Positions 30,101 to 30,813 of a DNA stretch of 30,813 bases are shown here, one piece after another (position 1 is the stretch's first letter; each line of letters opens with the position of its first letter). The notes beneath the pieces were generated by a model, which saw only the letters and a list, made by a program, of their open reading frames with translations, ran no database searches and had not been told where the DNA came from. A program made the translations under genes and the position numbers. Source of the DNA: Chara braunii (taxonomy: Eukaryota; Streptophyta; Charophyceae; Charales; Characeae); NCBI GenBank assembly GCA_003427395.1, contig BFEA01000010.1, positions 2,379,583 to 2,410,395 of the forward strand, read 5' to 3'.

Positions 30101-30531
30101 ACAGGTTAGACGATAATCCGCACTTGACCACGAAGGAGTTAATCACCGCACGTTGCTAGCAGGTCGCCAGGAATGAGGAGGCATTGGAGCAAGTAGTTAA
30201 CCATGTAACGGATAGTCGAATGAAGGACAAAGCAAGGTGGGACCAGGTCAAGAACATTCGGAAAGAGCCACTCCAGGTGGGGGAGAATGTGTTAGTTAGA
30301 AACTCGGCCCTTGAAACCACATGGTCTGGGCAACTGGGAAAGATATTCAAAGGGCCTTATTGGATCGCTAAGCGGGTGGGACTGAATACATTCGAACTTG
30401 AGGATCTTGATGGTACTAGCATAAGAGGACCATTTCCGGGACAGAGACTGGCCAGATTTCTGAGCAGGGATCCGGTGGAACAATGGTTACAAAAAGCCCA
30501 GGACAGGGAAACTGAGGAATTGACAGCCTGA
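27191..30531 (+). pseudogene. pol: pol of the second Ty3/gypsy element: reverse transcriptase, RNase H, integrase
   Basis: After a first part in one frame (VRKYKSVGKKARPVSI) and a frame change at about 27405-27425, a single frame runs to TGA 30529-30531. It is broken by TAA 27736, TAA 28030, TAG 28066, TGA 28588, TAA 29809 and TAG 30157. RT: KLNAVTIRDSD, DLYSGYDQLPLD, TPMGFTNAVAE and YIDD (27976-27987), all intact. RNase H: ILETNGGP, with Asn (28483-28485) in place of the first catalytic Asp. Integrase: HHCC finger (HDGLAGGH, CQTCLIC), Asp 29623, Asp 29797 and Glu 29905 intact, then a KIFKGPYWIAKRV module near the end; no chromodomain. RT-RNase H-integrase order marks Ty3/gypsy. KFHLAFAFNDH and VRIHTVEHKCWND differ clearly from the pol at 6642, so this is another lineage. 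Most stops fit CAA, CAG, CGA or TGG to stop transitions. Confidence 0.92.
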
Positions 30532-30801
30532 AAGGCAGACAGCTGGCTATAAGTTCTGGACCGCCTGCCTATGGGAGTGATCATGACCACAAGGGTTGTT
30601 CGTTTGTGTGACTTGATTTTCTGTGGAACATGGGGAGACTCTCTGGGCTGAATATGCATGGGGTCAGGAGTTGGGGGACAGTGTACTATAGTTTTTGTGG
30701 GCAACTCTTGGGACTGTCTACACAAGGTATCTATGGGCTGGAACACTGTACCATAGTTTTTGCGGGGGATGTTGTCGATCGCCTACATGAGGTACCCATG
30801 T
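30532..30801 (+). repeat. 3' untranslated region with an imperfect 63-bp direct duplication
   Basis: Two copies begin near 30677 and 30740: CAGTGTACTATAGTTTTTGTGG and CACTGTACCATAGTTTTTGCGG, both leading to TCTACAC/CCTACAT-AAGG/GAGG-TA and a TATGGG/CATGTGGG end. No gene follows integrase. The duplication lies just before the G run. Confidence 0.7.
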
Positions 30802-30813
30802 GGGGGGGGGGGG
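30802..30813 (+). other. Run of 12 G, candidate polypurine tract at the window end
   Basis: A G-only run after the pol and 3' UTR is where the plus-strand primer of an LTR element would lie, with the 3' LTR beyond the window. It could also just be the ragged edge of an assembled contig, as homopolymer G runs often are. Confidence 0.4.

Overview
This is a eukaryotic, repeat-dominated window. No bacterial gene organisation and no intact host gene is visible. It holds remains of two different Ty3/gypsy-type LTR retroelements set in satellite and minisatellite arrays, with one assembly gap of 656 N. From memory of the family, the first pol resembles retroelements I associate with charophyte algae such as Chara braunii. 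That source is a guess I could not test.

Region 1 (about 1-14530) is a large, imperfect inverted structure. A 91-bp satellite (1-1000) and a 173-bp tandem array (1086-2015) lead into a GAA-rich tract and a left arm (2172-6641). In the centre is a gag-less Ty3/gypsy pol (6642-10046) carrying protease, reverse transcriptase, RNase H and integrase, broken only by in-frame stops. A right arm (10017-12625) is the diverged reverse complement of the left arm. It ends in a TTC-rich tract and then a 91-bp satellite (12786-14530), which appears to be the same satellite in opposite orientation. The arms carry many short perfect hairpins. Some of these keep their pairing between related copies although their sequence has changed.

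Region 2 (14531-17697) is low-complexity: an 80-bp TG-rich array, the N gap, a 54-bp minisatellite, a CT microsatellite and a short unassigned stretch.

Region 3 (about 17698-30813, running off the end) is a second, larger and decayed Ty3/gypsy element of another lineage. It has a candidate LTR, a possible tRNA primer-binding site and a long leader. Four tandem diverged copies of an unrecognised protein of about 255 aa follow; only the third is open. Then come gag (with a CCHC knuckle), protease, RT/RNase H and integrase, and a 12-G run at the window end. Nearly every reading frame is interrupted. Splice-acceptor-like sites lie just before each of the four paralogues and before gag, which suggests, but does not prove, that these ORFs were expressed from spliced RNAs.

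The best candidates for something undescribed are the four-copy accessory gene family in the second element and the inverted, hairpin-studded architecture around the first pol.
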